A DNA stretch of 64,000 nucleotides from Sphingobium sp. D43FB (GTDB taxonomy: Bacteria > Pseudomonadota > Alphaproteobacteria > Sphingomonadales > Sphingomonadaceae): the NCBI RefSeq assembly GCF_002312805.1, contig NZ_NMUA01000007.1, positions 62,001 to 126,000 on the forward strand, given 5' to 3'. Numbering within the stretch: position 1 is the first letter of the stretch; each line of letters starts with the position of its first letter. The notes beneath the pieces are model-generated. The model ran no database searches, was not told the DNA's origin, and saw only the letters and a list, made by a program, of their open reading frames with translations. A program made the position numbers and the translations under genes. Positions 34,574 through 42,978 of this stretch are shown here, one piece after another.

Positions 34574-35694
34574 GCCAGCCACGCCTTCTCGCCGTCGATC
34601 ATAAGCCGCAATTCGGGGGCCGGGGTGCCGCCGAAATGCGCCCGTGCCTGCACGACATCGCGCGGCGGCTCCGCCAACCCGACGAGGTCGGCAAAGCTCT
34701 GCACACATAGATCCGGCAGCACCAGCCAGCTATAGGCCTGAAACGGCGCGGATGGTGGGTTGCCGAACACGAGCCCCGACCCGTTGAGCGGTCGCCACGG
34801 GCCAAACAGCCTGTCCGCCACCATGCCATAAAGCCCGGTCGGCCCAGCCGGGCCGTCGGTGGCGAACACCTTGGTCTGCGTCGACCAGAAGAGATAATAG
34901 CGCCCGTCCCGCATGATGACATGCGGGCGTTCCAGCTCATTGTTAAGTCCATCCGCTTCGACCAGCGGCGGCAATATCTGCCACTCCTGGTCAACGACCC
35001 GGCGCGCAATGCCGACCGCCCCATTCCATGCCGACCGCGACCGGGCTATCGATCCGGCAAACAGGATATAGTCTTGATTGTCGGCCGGATCGCGGAAAAA
35101 GGCCGGATCGCGAAACGCCTTGATCGTGCCGACCGCACCGCCGCCTGCCATGTCGCGGCTGTAATGAACATCGTCCGGCTCCAGAAACTCGACAGGCTCC
35201 GACCAAGGCGAAAGCGCTATGGCGCCATCCCGAATGGTCAACCCTGCGCAAGTGTAGAATAGCCTCTGGGCAAAGCTTGTTTCCACCTCGCCCCGGACGC
35301 CGGCCACGGTATAATAAAGCGTGATCGTCTCGCCGTCGGGCGAAATGATGGCCGAACCGGACCATTCGCGACTGCCGGGCGAAAAACCGTCTGGCAAAAC
35401 CGGCCCCAGATCGCGCCATTCACCCTCGACGCGATGTAGCAGCCGCATCCGCGCCACGGCATGCCTTGCGTCGGGATCAGGCAAAACGGGTGCCGACAGC
35501 GCGATGAACAGCGTGCCGCCTGCAATATCGGCCGGATGACCATCGACGGTTTGCACCGGCCAATAATCCCACAGGTCCAGCGTCTCGATCACGCGGCGCT
35601 GCGCCGGGATGACCGGGGCGCAAGGCGCTGTAGCCGGATCGATGCGCTGGATGTCGCCCGCAGTCCAGTGGCTCGTGGAAGGCGCTTCACTCAT
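34570..35694 (-). CDS. GH68 sucrose/fructan hydrolase (levansucrase family)
   Basis: This 374-residue five-bladed beta-propeller belongs to GH68. It has the nucleophile segment DLWDYWPVQ, SREWSGSAI, the transition-state stabiliser motif FRDPAFF, and the acid/base region NNELERPHVIM. No signal peptide is visible, and the protein is shorter than secreted levansucrases. With a cytoplasmic fructokinase and a sugar symporter nearby, it probably works as an intracellular beta-fructofuranosidase on sucrose or a fructoside rather than as a polymer-forming enzyme. Some GH68 enzymes of Zymomonas are exported without a leader, so location is not certain. No strong Shine-Dalgarno is seen before ATG 35694. 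Confidence 0.87.
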   Translation of the reverse strand: MSEAPSTSHWTAGDIQRIDPATAPCAPVIPAQRRVIETLDLWDYWPVQTVDGHPADIAGGTLFIALSAPVLPDPDARHAVARMRLLHRVEGEWRDLGPVLPDGFSPGSREWSGSAIISPDGETITLYYTVAGVRGEVETSFAQRLFYTCAGLTIRDGAIALSPWSEPVEFLEPDDVHYSRDMAGGGAVGTIKAFRDPAFFRDPADNQDYILFAGSIARSRSAWNGAVGIARRVVDQEWQILPPLVEADGLNNELERPHVIMRDGRYYLFWSTQTKVFATDGPAGPTGLYGMVADRLFGPWRPLNGSGLVFGNPPSAPFQAYSWLVLPDLCVQSFADLVGLAEPPRDVVQARAHFGGTPAPELRLMIDGEKAWLA

Positions 35695-36003
35695 GCGGCG
35701 ACGTCCGCTGGTGTCATGACCCCCGCCAAAGCGTGCAGTCCTTGGCGGAGGTCCGACTTCGCCCCGGCGGAACGAACGGCCGGAGAAGGCGCTGAAAGAG
35801 AGTGCAGGGCAGGATGGTCGTCATGGCCAAATCGACGTGCCAAACCCGGCACAATCCTTACATCAGCCCTCACCGATCATCCCCTATGCGCAGCTATCTT
35901 GTTGCCGCCCTGATATTTCCAAAAACAAACGTTTGCAATCTTAAATGCAAACGTTTGCAAAACTTTTTGCTTATCGAGGTAATTGTTTGGTTTCGAGAGG
36001 GGT
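35695..36003 (-). promoter_or_regulatory. Promoter/leader region of the GH68 operon
   Basis: This 309-bp gap between LacI and GH68 contains the tandem LacI operators. It also holds an untranslated stretch of about 230 bp before the GH68 ATG. The leader includes an inverted repeat, CGCCAA ... TTGGCG, near 35728-35753, and GC-rich segments able to pair around 35760-35800. I recognise no known riboswitch and see no supported gene in it. Confidence 0.5.
35925..35960. promoter_or_regulatory. Tandem LacI-family operators
   Basis: ACAAACGTTTGCAA (35925-35938) and the perfect 14-bp palindrome TGCAAACGTTTGCA (35946-35959) share the core CAAACGTTTG. Their centres are 22 bp apart, about two helical turns. 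This is a classic LacI/GalR-type operator. It lies between the LacI gene and the GH68-fructokinase-tannase-SGNH operon, which it should repress until the sugar effector binds. Confidence 0.88.
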
Positions 36004-37008
36004 TTAGGCCGAAGCGCGCAACACGAGCGTTGGCTGAAGGGAGACAGAGGCGGCCTCCTCGCCCGCGATCCGGCGGAACAGCAAGTCGACCATCATCTGC
36101 GCGCCCAGCACGAAATTCTGCCGAATCGTCGTCAGCGGTGGCGTTGTCTGTTCGGCGATGAACACATCGTCATAGCCCACCACAGCGACATCGTCGGGCA
36201 CGCGCAATCCATGGTCGGCAATTGCGCGTAGCGCATTGAGCGCAATCACGTCCGACGCGGCGACGATGCCATCCGGCGCCGCATCCTCTTTCAAATATGT
36301 CCGTACCGTCGCATAGGCGGCTTCGGCCGTGACATGCGAGGGCAGGACAGCGCCTTGCGGTACCCCAGCCTGCGCGATCGCCGCGTTGAAACCAGCAAAG
36401 CGAGCCGCGAATTCCGGCACCGCAGGATTGCCGACGAAGGTCAGCCTTTTCCGACCTTGCGACAGAAGATGCTGCGCGGCCAACCGTCCGCCCTCGAAAT
36501 TGTCGGACCCCACGGTCAACTGCCTGTAACCGGGTATCGACGCCCCCCACACGATCAGCGGCGCATAGCTGGCGGCCACTGTTTCGATCACGTCGATCTG
36601 GTCCGATTGCCCGACGATGATGACGCCATCCACCTTGCCGGATTCGACAAAGGCTTTGAGCCATTGGTCGTTCGAGGGAATGACGCGCGAGAGCAGCAGG
36701 TCATAACCGCGATCGGCCAGCGCGTCGGCCAGCGACGCGATCAGGCTCATGAAGAAGGGATCGGTCAGATGCTGCTCGGTCTCATGGCCCAACGGCAATA
36801 TCACCCCCACAGCGCCGGTGCGCTGGAGCCGGAAATTGCGCGCGGCGACATTGATCTGGAAATCATGCTCGCGCGCCAACTGCTTGATCTTGTCGCGGGT
36901 AGCGACCGCGACCAGCGGATTGTCGGCCAAGGCGCGGGACACCGTGGAGATGGACACGCCAGCAAGTGCGGACAGGTCGGCAAGGCTGGAGGCTTTCTGG
37001 CGTTTCAT
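36004..37008 (-). CDS. LacI-family transcriptional regulator
   Basis: This 334-residue regulator has an N-terminal helix-turn-helix (LADLSALAGVSISTVSRALADNP), a hinge helix region and a periplasmic-binding-protein-like effector domain. Segments of that domain are VGVILPLG, DGVIIVGQSDQ and DDVAVVGYDDVF. ATG 37008 is preferred because GGGA lies 7 nt upstream; ATG 37014 and 37032 are in-frame alternatives. It is transcribed towards the GH68 operon across the tandem operators and divergently from the GPH transporter. It is probably the sucrose/fructoside-responsive repressor of both. Confidence 0.92.
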   Translation of the reverse strand: MKRQKASSLADLSALAGVSISTVSRALADNPLVAVATRDKIKQLAREHDFQINVAARNFRLQRTGAVGVILPLGHETEQHLTDPFFMSLIASLADALADRGYDLLLSRVIPSNDQWLKAFVESGKVDGVIIVGQSDQIDVIETVAASYAPLIVWGASIPGYRQLTVGSDNFEGGRLAAQHLLSQGRKRLTFVGNPAVPEFAARFAGFNAAIAQAGVPQGAVLPSHVTAEAAYATVRTYLKEDAAPDGIVAASDVIALNALRAIADHGLRVPDDVAVVGYDDVFIAEQTTPPLTTIRQNFVLGAQMMVDLLFRRIAGEEAASVSLQPTLVLRASA

Positions 37009-37118
37009 CCACATATCCCAAATCGACCGCACCCATGCTTCTGGGCGTCATCGTCCCGCTACAGGCGTTTGCGCTATAGGGCGATTTGTCGGATCGGCGC
37101 AAATGGCGCTTTCCTACC

Positions 37119-37152
37119 CTGCGGCCGGTGGGTTTGCTCACGCAGGCCGCAG
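37119..37152. repeat. 8-bp inverted repeat between LacI and transporter genes
   Basis: CTGCGGCC (37119-37126) and GGCCGCAG (37145-37152) are perfectly complementary with an 18-nt spacer in the 217-bp divergent region. A LacI half-site (CGTTTGC, 37066-37072) is nearby, but no full palindrome is seen. The function is unknown. Confidence 0.35.
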
Positions 37153-37225
37153 AGTCGCCAAACTGTAAGAGAGCGCCACTAGGCGCCGTCCCCGAAATGT
37201 CGGCGCGCTGGATTGCAGGCATGGG

Positions 37226-38653
37226 TTGAGCGGACATCATGTGCTGACATCGTTGCGAGCGTCAAAGCAGAGCCTGCACCGGCCAACGCCTCTACGCGAA
37301 CGGGCGGGGCGCGAAGGTCGACTGCTCGCTTATTCCTCCGGCAATATGGGTAAGGCGCTGCTCTTTTCCGGGGCCGATCTCACCATCCTGTTTCTCCTGA
37401 CCGACCTGTTGGGCCAATCGCCGACCAGCGCGGGTTCCTTGATGCTGGTCGCGGTGCTGGGCGATCTCGTCTTCGACCTGTTGGCGGCAAAGCTGGTTAT
37501 CCGTCTGCGACGCACCGGGCGAGGTTATCGCTGGATGGTCGCGGCCGCCGCCATGCCCTGCGGCGCTGCTTTCGCCTTGCTCTATGCCTTGCCAGCGCTC
37601 GGCGTGCGCGATCTGTGGATCGTGGCCGCCGGGTTGCTGCTGTTTCGCGGTGCCTATGCAGTGATCGACGTGCCGCACAATGCACTCATGGCGCGGGTCA
37701 CGTCGGACAGCCGATCGCGTGGCCGCGTGTCGGGCTATCGCCTGTTCTTCAGCACGATCAGTTCCCTGGCGATCGCCATCATCCTCGCGCCGATGGTACA
37801 ATCCGCCGGGCGGACAGGGGACTTCGATCGGCTTGCCGTGGCCGGTGTCATCGCCTGTATTCTCTTTGCCGCGACCATGATTCTTAGTGCCTTGGCATCG
37901 AACAACGGTTCGACGCCCCCACCCGACCCAGCGGTCGAGGGCGACGGCATTGCGATTCCGTTGCGCGACCCCCTGATCCTGGCGCTGGCGCTCCTCGCTT
38001 TCATCACCGGCTTTGCCATCCCGATGTTCAGCCGGATGCTGCTCTATATCGGCACCTATGTGGTCCAGCGCCCGGATCTGGTGAAGATGCTGCTGCTGGG
38101 CCTGACCACCGGCCAGTTTTTGGGCGTTCTGGCCTGGACGTCGATGACTGGCCGGTTCAGCAAAGCGACCCTGCTGGCTGCAGGCCATGCCGTCTGCATT
38201 AGCGGCATCATGCTGTTCGCCCTGTGTCTCGCATGGCCCAATGCCCTGATCGCTTGCACGCTACTGATCGGCTTCGGGTTCGCCAGCATTTTCATGCTGC
38301 CCTGGGGCTTGCTGGCCGATGCCGTGGACGTCGTCGCCTGGCGTCACCACCGCCGGTTCGAAACCGGGCTATTCGCCTTCTATCTTGTGGTGGTAAAGGC
38401 GAGCGGAGCGGCCTCCACGGCGCTGATCGGCTGGACACTGGGCTGGCTCGGCTATGTGCCCGAAACTGTCCAGCCAGCATTGGTGCAGACAGCTATGCTC
38501 AGCCTGGGACTAGCCGTACCGATCGTCGGCAGCCTATGCGCGATAGCACTGATGCGCGCCAACGACATCAGCCACGCCCGCCATGCGCGCTTGCTCACGG
38601 CCCTGACTTATAGGAGCCAGCGCGCCGCGCGGCAACCATGTCCCCAACTGTGA
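37226..38653 (+). CDS. GPH-type sugar:cation symporter (MFS)
   Basis: This protein of up to 475 residues has about 12 hydrophobic segments and GPH-family features: LAYSSGNMGKALLFSGADL, LTDLLG, DVPHNALMARVTSDSRSRGRVSGYR and LPWGLLADAVDVVAWRHHRRFE. It probably imports sucrose or a related fructoside for the GH68 enzyme. Divergence from the LacI gene supports co-regulation. The N-terminus is uncertain: 37226 is TTG, 37241 is an in-frame GTG, and neither has a good ribosome binding site. Homology begins only around 37310. Confidence 0.82.
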   Translation: MSGHHVLTSLRASKQSLHRPTPLRERAGREGRLLAYSSGNMGKALLFSGADLTILFLLTDLLGQSPTSAGSLMLVAVLGDLVFDLLAAKLVIRLRRTGRGYRWMVAAAAMPCGAAFALLYALPALGVRDLWIVAAGLLLFRGAYAVIDVPHNALMARVTSDSRSRGRVSGYRLFFSTISSLAIAIILAPMVQSAGRTGDFDRLAVAGVIACILFAATMILSALASNNGSTPPPDPAVEGDGIAIPLRDPLILALALLAFITGFAIPMFSRMLLYIGTYVVQRPDLVKMLLLGLTTGQFLGVLAWTSMTGRFSKATLLAAGHAVCISGIMLFALCLAWPNALIACTLLIGFGFASIFMLPWGLLADAVDVVAWRHHRRFETGLFAFYLVVVKASGAASTALIGWTLGWLGYVPETVQPALVQTAMLSLGLAVPIVGSLCAIALMRANDISHARHARLLTALTYRSQRAARQPCPQL

Positions 38654-38807
38654 GAAGATCATGCGGCAAATGCAGATATTTGGCGGTATCGCTGCACGCC
38701 ACTATGCCAACATTCTCTGATTTGAATGTTTATGATGAAGATCGTCGATAGACGCCGTGATGCCCCGCGCCGACGGACGCGCGGCGCTTAGCAATTGCCC
38801 CGATGCG

Positions 38808-38835
38808 AACCCCGCCATCTTGCAATGGCGGGGTT
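38808..38835. terminator. Hairpin between convergent transporter and phoD genes
   Basis: AACCCCGCCAT (38808-38818) pairs perfectly with ATGGCGGGGTT (38825-38835) around CTTGCA. It stands 10 bp past the phoD stop and about 155 bp past the transporter stop. T-runs are poor on both strands, so termination would be inefficient or Rho-assisted. The rest of the gap (38654-38807) shows no gene. Confidence 0.55.
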
Positions 38836-38845
38836 TGCCTATGCC

Positions 38846-40492
38846 TTATGCGTTCTGCAGCAGCTTCGCGCCGCGTTGCACGGTCATGCGGTGCGTGCCT
38901 GCAAGGTCGGTCGTGCGCGTGCGGATATCCTTCATGAAGTGCCAGGAGCCTGCGACCTGCTGCGGCGTTACCTCTAGCGAGACATAGCCGCGCTGGCTGG
39001 TATCGCAGAAAGCCATACCCGGATTGACCGCGCGGAGGGCGCGGGCGATGTCGGCTGGCGGCACGCCCTTGGCATAGGCTTCGAAACCTGGCGAGGTAAC
39101 GCTGTGCCCCGCAAATTCCACGCCGACCCTATGCTTGCTGTCGCCCTGGCCAGGGCCGCGTTCGCCCAGATTATAGCCCCAGGCATTGTGGCTGTCGCCC
39201 GACAGGACGACAAGGTCGGCATCGGCCGCGAGCGCCGCGTCATAGAGGCGGTTGCGCGCCGCCGGATAGCCGTCCCAGCTATCCATATTATAGGGTAGCC
39301 CCGCCTGCGACGCGGCCACCGCACCGGCCAGTCTCGTGCGCACGATCGCCGGGGAATTGGTAGGCACCCAATCGGCCGCATTGGTTGGAAAACGGCCATA
39401 ACCCATGATCACTTGCTGGGCGAGTATCTGCCAGGCAGTGCCCTCCTTCTTGGACTTGCCCAAGCCATCATAGAGCCACTTTTCCTGCCCCGCGCCCATT
39501 AGTGTACGATCCTGCATGCTCCAGGCACCATCGCGGAAATCGGCCAGCGCCTTGGCCAGGTCGCCACGCCCGGCGACCGCTTCGCCGACGCTTAATTGCT
39601 TGTTGCGCGCTGTGATCCGGGTTTCAGGACGGAAGATGGTCGCCAGCGTACCGATCTGGAAACTGTCATACATCGCATCGGAGACGGGCATCCATTCACG
39701 ATAGACCTTCTGCGCCGCCGCTTTGCGCACCGCCCATTCGCCTTCCATGTCGGGCTGATGATTCTCCGCGCCATCCTTATAGGCGTCATTGGTCAGTTCA
39801 TGATCGTCCCATTGGGCGATCATCGGGAAGGCGGCATGCAGCGCCTGAAGATCAGGGTCGAGCCGGTAGGAGGCGTAGCGCAGGCGATAATCGGCCAGCG
39901 TCACCATCTCGTTCGCCGGTTCGATGATCCGGCCGGGGACGGCGTCTTCCAGACTGGGATAATGACCGCGATCATATTCATAGAGATAGTCGCCGCAATG
40001 GATGACCAGGTCGATATCGTCGCGCACGGCGGCATGGCCATAGGCGTTGAAAAAGCCAAAGGGCATGTTGGAGCAGGAGAAGAGGCCGATGCCGAAGCGC
40101 GACACATCACCCTGCGGCAAGGTGCGGGTGCGACCGATCCGGCTGATCGCGCCATCGGGCGCGATGAACCGGTAGAAATACCATTGGCCGGGTTGAAGGC
40201 CAGTGACGGTGACCTTCGCTGTGTGATCGGCATCGGCGCGGGCGGTGACTTCGTCGCCCGACACGACCTTGGTAAAGGCCGGATCGGTGGCGACTTCGGC
40301 CCGCAACTTGCTGTCTCCCGATCCGACATAGCGGGTCCAGAGCAGCACACTGTTCATGCCCGGTTCGCCGCTGGCTACGCCATGGCTAAAGCCGCGCGCA
40401 CCCAATATCTGCGCGGCGCCGGGAATGGACAGGGACCCCAGGCCCAATATGCTGCCCTTGATGAGCAGGCGGCGATCGATGGTGAAGCGCAT
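38846..40492 (-). CDS. phoD: PhoD-like alkaline phosphatase/phosphodiesterase
   Basis: This 548-residue protein has a twin-arginine-like leader (DRRLLIKGSILGLGS). The fibronectin-like N-terminal domain contains GVASGEPGMNSVLLWTRYV. The metallophosphatase domain contains FSCSN, DLVIHCGDYLYEY, AQWDDHELTND and VLSGDSHNAW. It should hydrolyse extracytoplasmic phosphomono- or diesters with Ca/Fe. The frame is open to 40975, but ATG 40492 starts the Tat leader, 22 bp after the TonB receptor stop. The receptor-phosphatase pair looks like a phosphoester scavenging operon. Confidence 0.9.
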   Translation of the reverse strand: MRFTIDRRLLIKGSILGLGSLSIPGAAQILGARGFSHGVASGEPGMNSVLLWTRYVGSGDSKLRAEVATDPAFTKVVSGDEVTARADADHTAKVTVTGLQPGQWYFYRFIAPDGAISRIGRTRTLPQGDVSRFGIGLFSCSNMPFGFFNAYGHAAVRDDIDLVIHCGDYLYEYDRGHYPSLEDAVPGRIIEPANEMVTLADYRLRYASYRLDPDLQALHAAFPMIAQWDDHELTNDAYKDGAENHQPDMEGEWAVRKAAAQKVYREWMPVSDAMYDSFQIGTLATIFRPETRITARNKQLSVGEAVAGRGDLAKALADFRDGAWSMQDRTLMGAGQEKWLYDGLGKSKKEGTAWQILAQQVIMGYGRFPTNAADWVPTNSPAIVRTRLAGAVAASQAGLPYNMDSWDGYPAARNRLYDAALAADADLVVLSGDSHNAWGYNLGERGPGQGDSKHRVGVEFAGHSVTSPGFEAYAKGVPPADIARALRAVNPGMAFCDTSQRGYVSLEVTPQQVAGSWHFMKDIRTRTTDLAGTHRMTVQRGAKLLQNA

Positions 40493-40514
40493 GATTGTTC
40501 CTTCCTCTCGCCGT

Positions 40515-42800
40515 TCAGAAGCGGCCGGTGAGCTGCACGCCGTAGAAGCGCGGTTCTGCGGGGATGTAGGTCGGGATGCCGAAGCCTCCGCCGGTATTGC
40601 CGGCATCGAGCAGATAGTCCTTGTTCGTGAGGTTGCGGATGAAACCTGAAATCTCATAGCGATCATCCGCAAAGCCGATGCCTGCGCGCAGGTTCGCCAG
40701 CATGACAGCCTTCTGGCTGATGGCTTCGGTGTTCGGCACTTCGAAATAGATTTTGCTGCGATAGGTGAGGCTGGGCGTCGCGAAGACGCGCATGCCATTG
40801 CCCAGCGGCGCGTCGATGGTGAAACCGGCCGCCGACTGGAATTTGGGCTGGAGACGGAACTGGTCGCCCGCAAAGCGGCCATTGGCTTCCTTATTGTCGA
40901 TGCCGCCATCGATATAGCCGCCATTGGCGAAGATGTTGAGCCAGCTGGTGGGCTGGATCGCGACTTCCGCTTCAACGCCCAGATTGCTGGCCGTGCCGGC
41001 GCTGACTGTCCGATTGACGCCGTCGGTGCCGGTCACACTGACCTGGAAATTATCATATTTCTGATAATAGACACCCAGCGAACCGGAAATGATGCCACTA
41101 TTGGCCTTCAGCCCGACTTCATAGTTCCACACATTTTCCCCCGCGATCCGGTTGATGCGGGCGACGCCGCCAGCGGCCGCGTCCAGGCTGACGGTCGGTG
41201 ACCGGCGGCCCTTCGACACAGTGGCAAAGCCGTTCAGATTGGGTGAGAAACGATAGAGGATATTGAAGCGTGGTAGGAAAGCGGCGAAACTGTCTTCGGC
41301 ACGCAGGACGCGGCCATTGGTGTTCACCTGACCCGGAATCAGCGGCGCGCCGCTCAGCACGGAGTTGGGCACAGTCGTCACGAAGCCCGACCGGCGCTTT
41401 TCAATGAGCGCGCGGATACCAGCCGTCAGTTCCAGCGACGGGCTGGCGAGCCAGGTGCCATCTGCGAACATCGAATAGCTGTCATTCTTGCCCTGATTTT
41501 CAAAAACCGAGTTGTAGGGAATGACTGTCGCCGCGCCTTGCGTGAGGATCGCCGTCGCCTGCGATGCCGTGACAGTGCCGTCGGCCGCTACACAGGCGAG
41601 GCCGGGGATCAGGCGTGTCGCGCACTGGATATAGGTGCCTTCTTCCGTCGAGAAAGGCACGCGCTGATTGCTTTTCTCCCGAAACATATTCCAGCCGAAC
41701 GCGCCACGGAAATGGTCGCCAGCGTAGGAGAAGCGTGTTTCATGGCTTGCCTGCCAGCCCTTCGCCTCCTCGCCAAATTCCAGATACCAGGCGGCCGAAC
41801 CGTCCGCATCGAAAATTTCATTGCTGTCGAAATCGCGATAGCCGTGGACCATCGTCAGCGTCCAGTCGTCGGCGATGTCCCAGCTGAAAGTCAGGTTCGC
41901 GTCATAAACGTCGCGGCGCAGGCCCAGCTTGTCACCGCGCAGAGCGGAAGACGATAGCGGCGAACCGCTCAGATTGGCCGCTCCAAAGGGGTTGCCCGGC
42001 CCCTGCGAGGTCGGCAGTGCGCGCGAGATGAAGGGCGTACCGGAATTGCGCTGACGGTCATAGGTAAGGATGAGATCGGCGGTGAAATTGTCGGTGGGCG
42101 TGAGGCGCAGCGAGCCGCGCACACCCAACTGGTCGCGGGCATAGAGATCGTCCTGCGTCGCGGACAGATTCTTCACATAGCCGTCGCGCTTCTTCCAGGC
42201 GAAGGCGATGCGGCCGGAGACCTTGTCCGACCCGCCATTGACGAAGCCGCTCAGCAACTTGGCGTCATAATTACCGTATCCGGCGGTCAGTTCGGCGGCG
42301 AAACCGGGCTTGGGCCGGGCGGAGATCATGCTGATCGCGCCCACCGCCGACGCGGTTCCGAACAAGGTCGCCTGCGGTCCCTTGATGACCTCGATCCGCT
42401 CCATATCGTAGATGTCCTGATAGGAGCCACGCGAGCGGGAAATGTCGACGCCGTTATAATAAAGGGTGACGCGCGGCGCTTGCTGGGCCGATCCGCTGTC
42501 CGACGTGATGCCGCGAATGACGATGCCCGGATTGTTGGCGCTCTGTTCCTGGATGTTGAGGCCGGGGATATAGTTCGACAGTTCGTCCAAGTCGGAAACG
42601 CCGATTTCCGCCATCCGCTTGCCGCTGACGGCCGATATGGTGATGGGCACGTCCATCGCCCGCTGTTCGATCTTCTGCGCGGTGACGATGATCTGCTCGC
42701 CACCTGCTGCCTCGACTTCGGGCGCCATGGTCTGGGCCGTAGCTGGGAAGGCGGTGCTGCTGGAAAGCAGGGCGACGAAAAGCTGCATACGGCGTGTCAT
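40515..42800 (-). CDS. TonB-dependent receptor upstream of phoD
   Basis: This 761-residue receptor has a signal peptide ending FPATAQ. Plug motifs are QIIVTAQKIEQRAMDVPITI, IVIRGITSDSGSAQQAPRV and ERIEVIKGPQATLFGTASAVG, and the terminal strand is RFYGVQLTGRF. Operon partnership with phoD suggests transport of an organophosphate or of the product that PhoD acts on. ATG 42800 begins the leader; upstream frame to 42875 crosses a possible Pho box and is not used. Confidence 0.9.
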   Translation of the reverse strand: MTRRMQLFVALLSSSTAFPATAQTMAPEVEAAGGEQIIVTAQKIEQRAMDVPITISAVSGKRMAEIGVSDLDELSNYIPGLNIQEQSANNPGIVIRGITSDSGSAQQAPRVTLYYNGVDISRSRGSYQDIYDMERIEVIKGPQATLFGTASAVGAISMISARPKPGFAAELTAGYGNYDAKLLSGFVNGGSDKVSGRIAFAWKKRDGYVKNLSATQDDLYARDQLGVRGSLRLTPTDNFTADLILTYDRQRNSGTPFISRALPTSQGPGNPFGAANLSGSPLSSSALRGDKLGLRRDVYDANLTFSWDIADDWTLTMVHGYRDFDSNEIFDADGSAAWYLEFGEEAKGWQASHETRFSYAGDHFRGAFGWNMFREKSNQRVPFSTEEGTYIQCATRLIPGLACVAADGTVTASQATAILTQGAATVIPYNSVFENQGKNDSYSMFADGTWLASPSLELTAGIRALIEKRRSGFVTTVPNSVLSGAPLIPGQVNTNGRVLRAEDSFAAFLPRFNILYRFSPNLNGFATVSKGRRSPTVSLDAAAGGVARINRIAGENVWNYEVGLKANSGIISGSLGVYYQKYDNFQVSVTGTDGVNRTVSAGTASNLGVEAEVAIQPTSWLNIFANGGYIDGGIDNKEANGRFAGDQFRLQPKFQSAAGFTIDAPLGNGMRVFATPSLTYRSKIYFEVPNTEAISQKAVMLANLRAGIGFADDRYEISGFIRNLTNKDYLLDAGNTGGGFGIPTYIPAEPRFYGVQLTGRF

Positions 42801-42868
42801 GTTGGCGAACCCCTTTTTTGAATGAGGACGCCGATGCCCCAAGGATGTGACTTGCCAGAGGCTAGGAG

Positions 42869-42886
42869 ATGACAATCAGATGAAGC
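42869..42886 (-). promoter_or_regulatory. Possible Pho box upstream of the TonB receptor-phoD operon
   Basis: Read on the minus strand, GCTTCATCTGATTGTCAT resembles the PhoB direct repeat CTGTCAT-N4-CTGTCAT. The second half matches 6 of 7 bases and the first 4 of 7, with exact 11-bp spacing. It is 69 bp upstream of the receptor ATG, a normal activator position. This is a by-eye match and could be chance. Confidence 0.4.
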
Positions 42887-42978
42887 TCGAACCGGATTGA
42901 TGAAACGAAATCGTCACATTGAGCTGCGCCACCGCGAAGGCTCCCCGTGCGACTATGGGGAACCTGCGGCGTTTCGGC

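Noticed and set aside
37061-37075. Second LacI operator between the LacI and transporter genes
   Set aside because: Only a half-site (CGTTTGC) is present; the other arm does not match, so it is not listed as an operator.
38654-38807. Small gene in the gap between the GPH transporter and phoD
   Set aside because: Short open frames exist, but none has a ribosome binding site or recognisable sequence.
40493-40975. 161-residue N-terminal extension of PhoD
   Set aside because: It overlaps the coding end of the TonB receptor in another frame; the Tat leader at ATG 40492 is the natural start.
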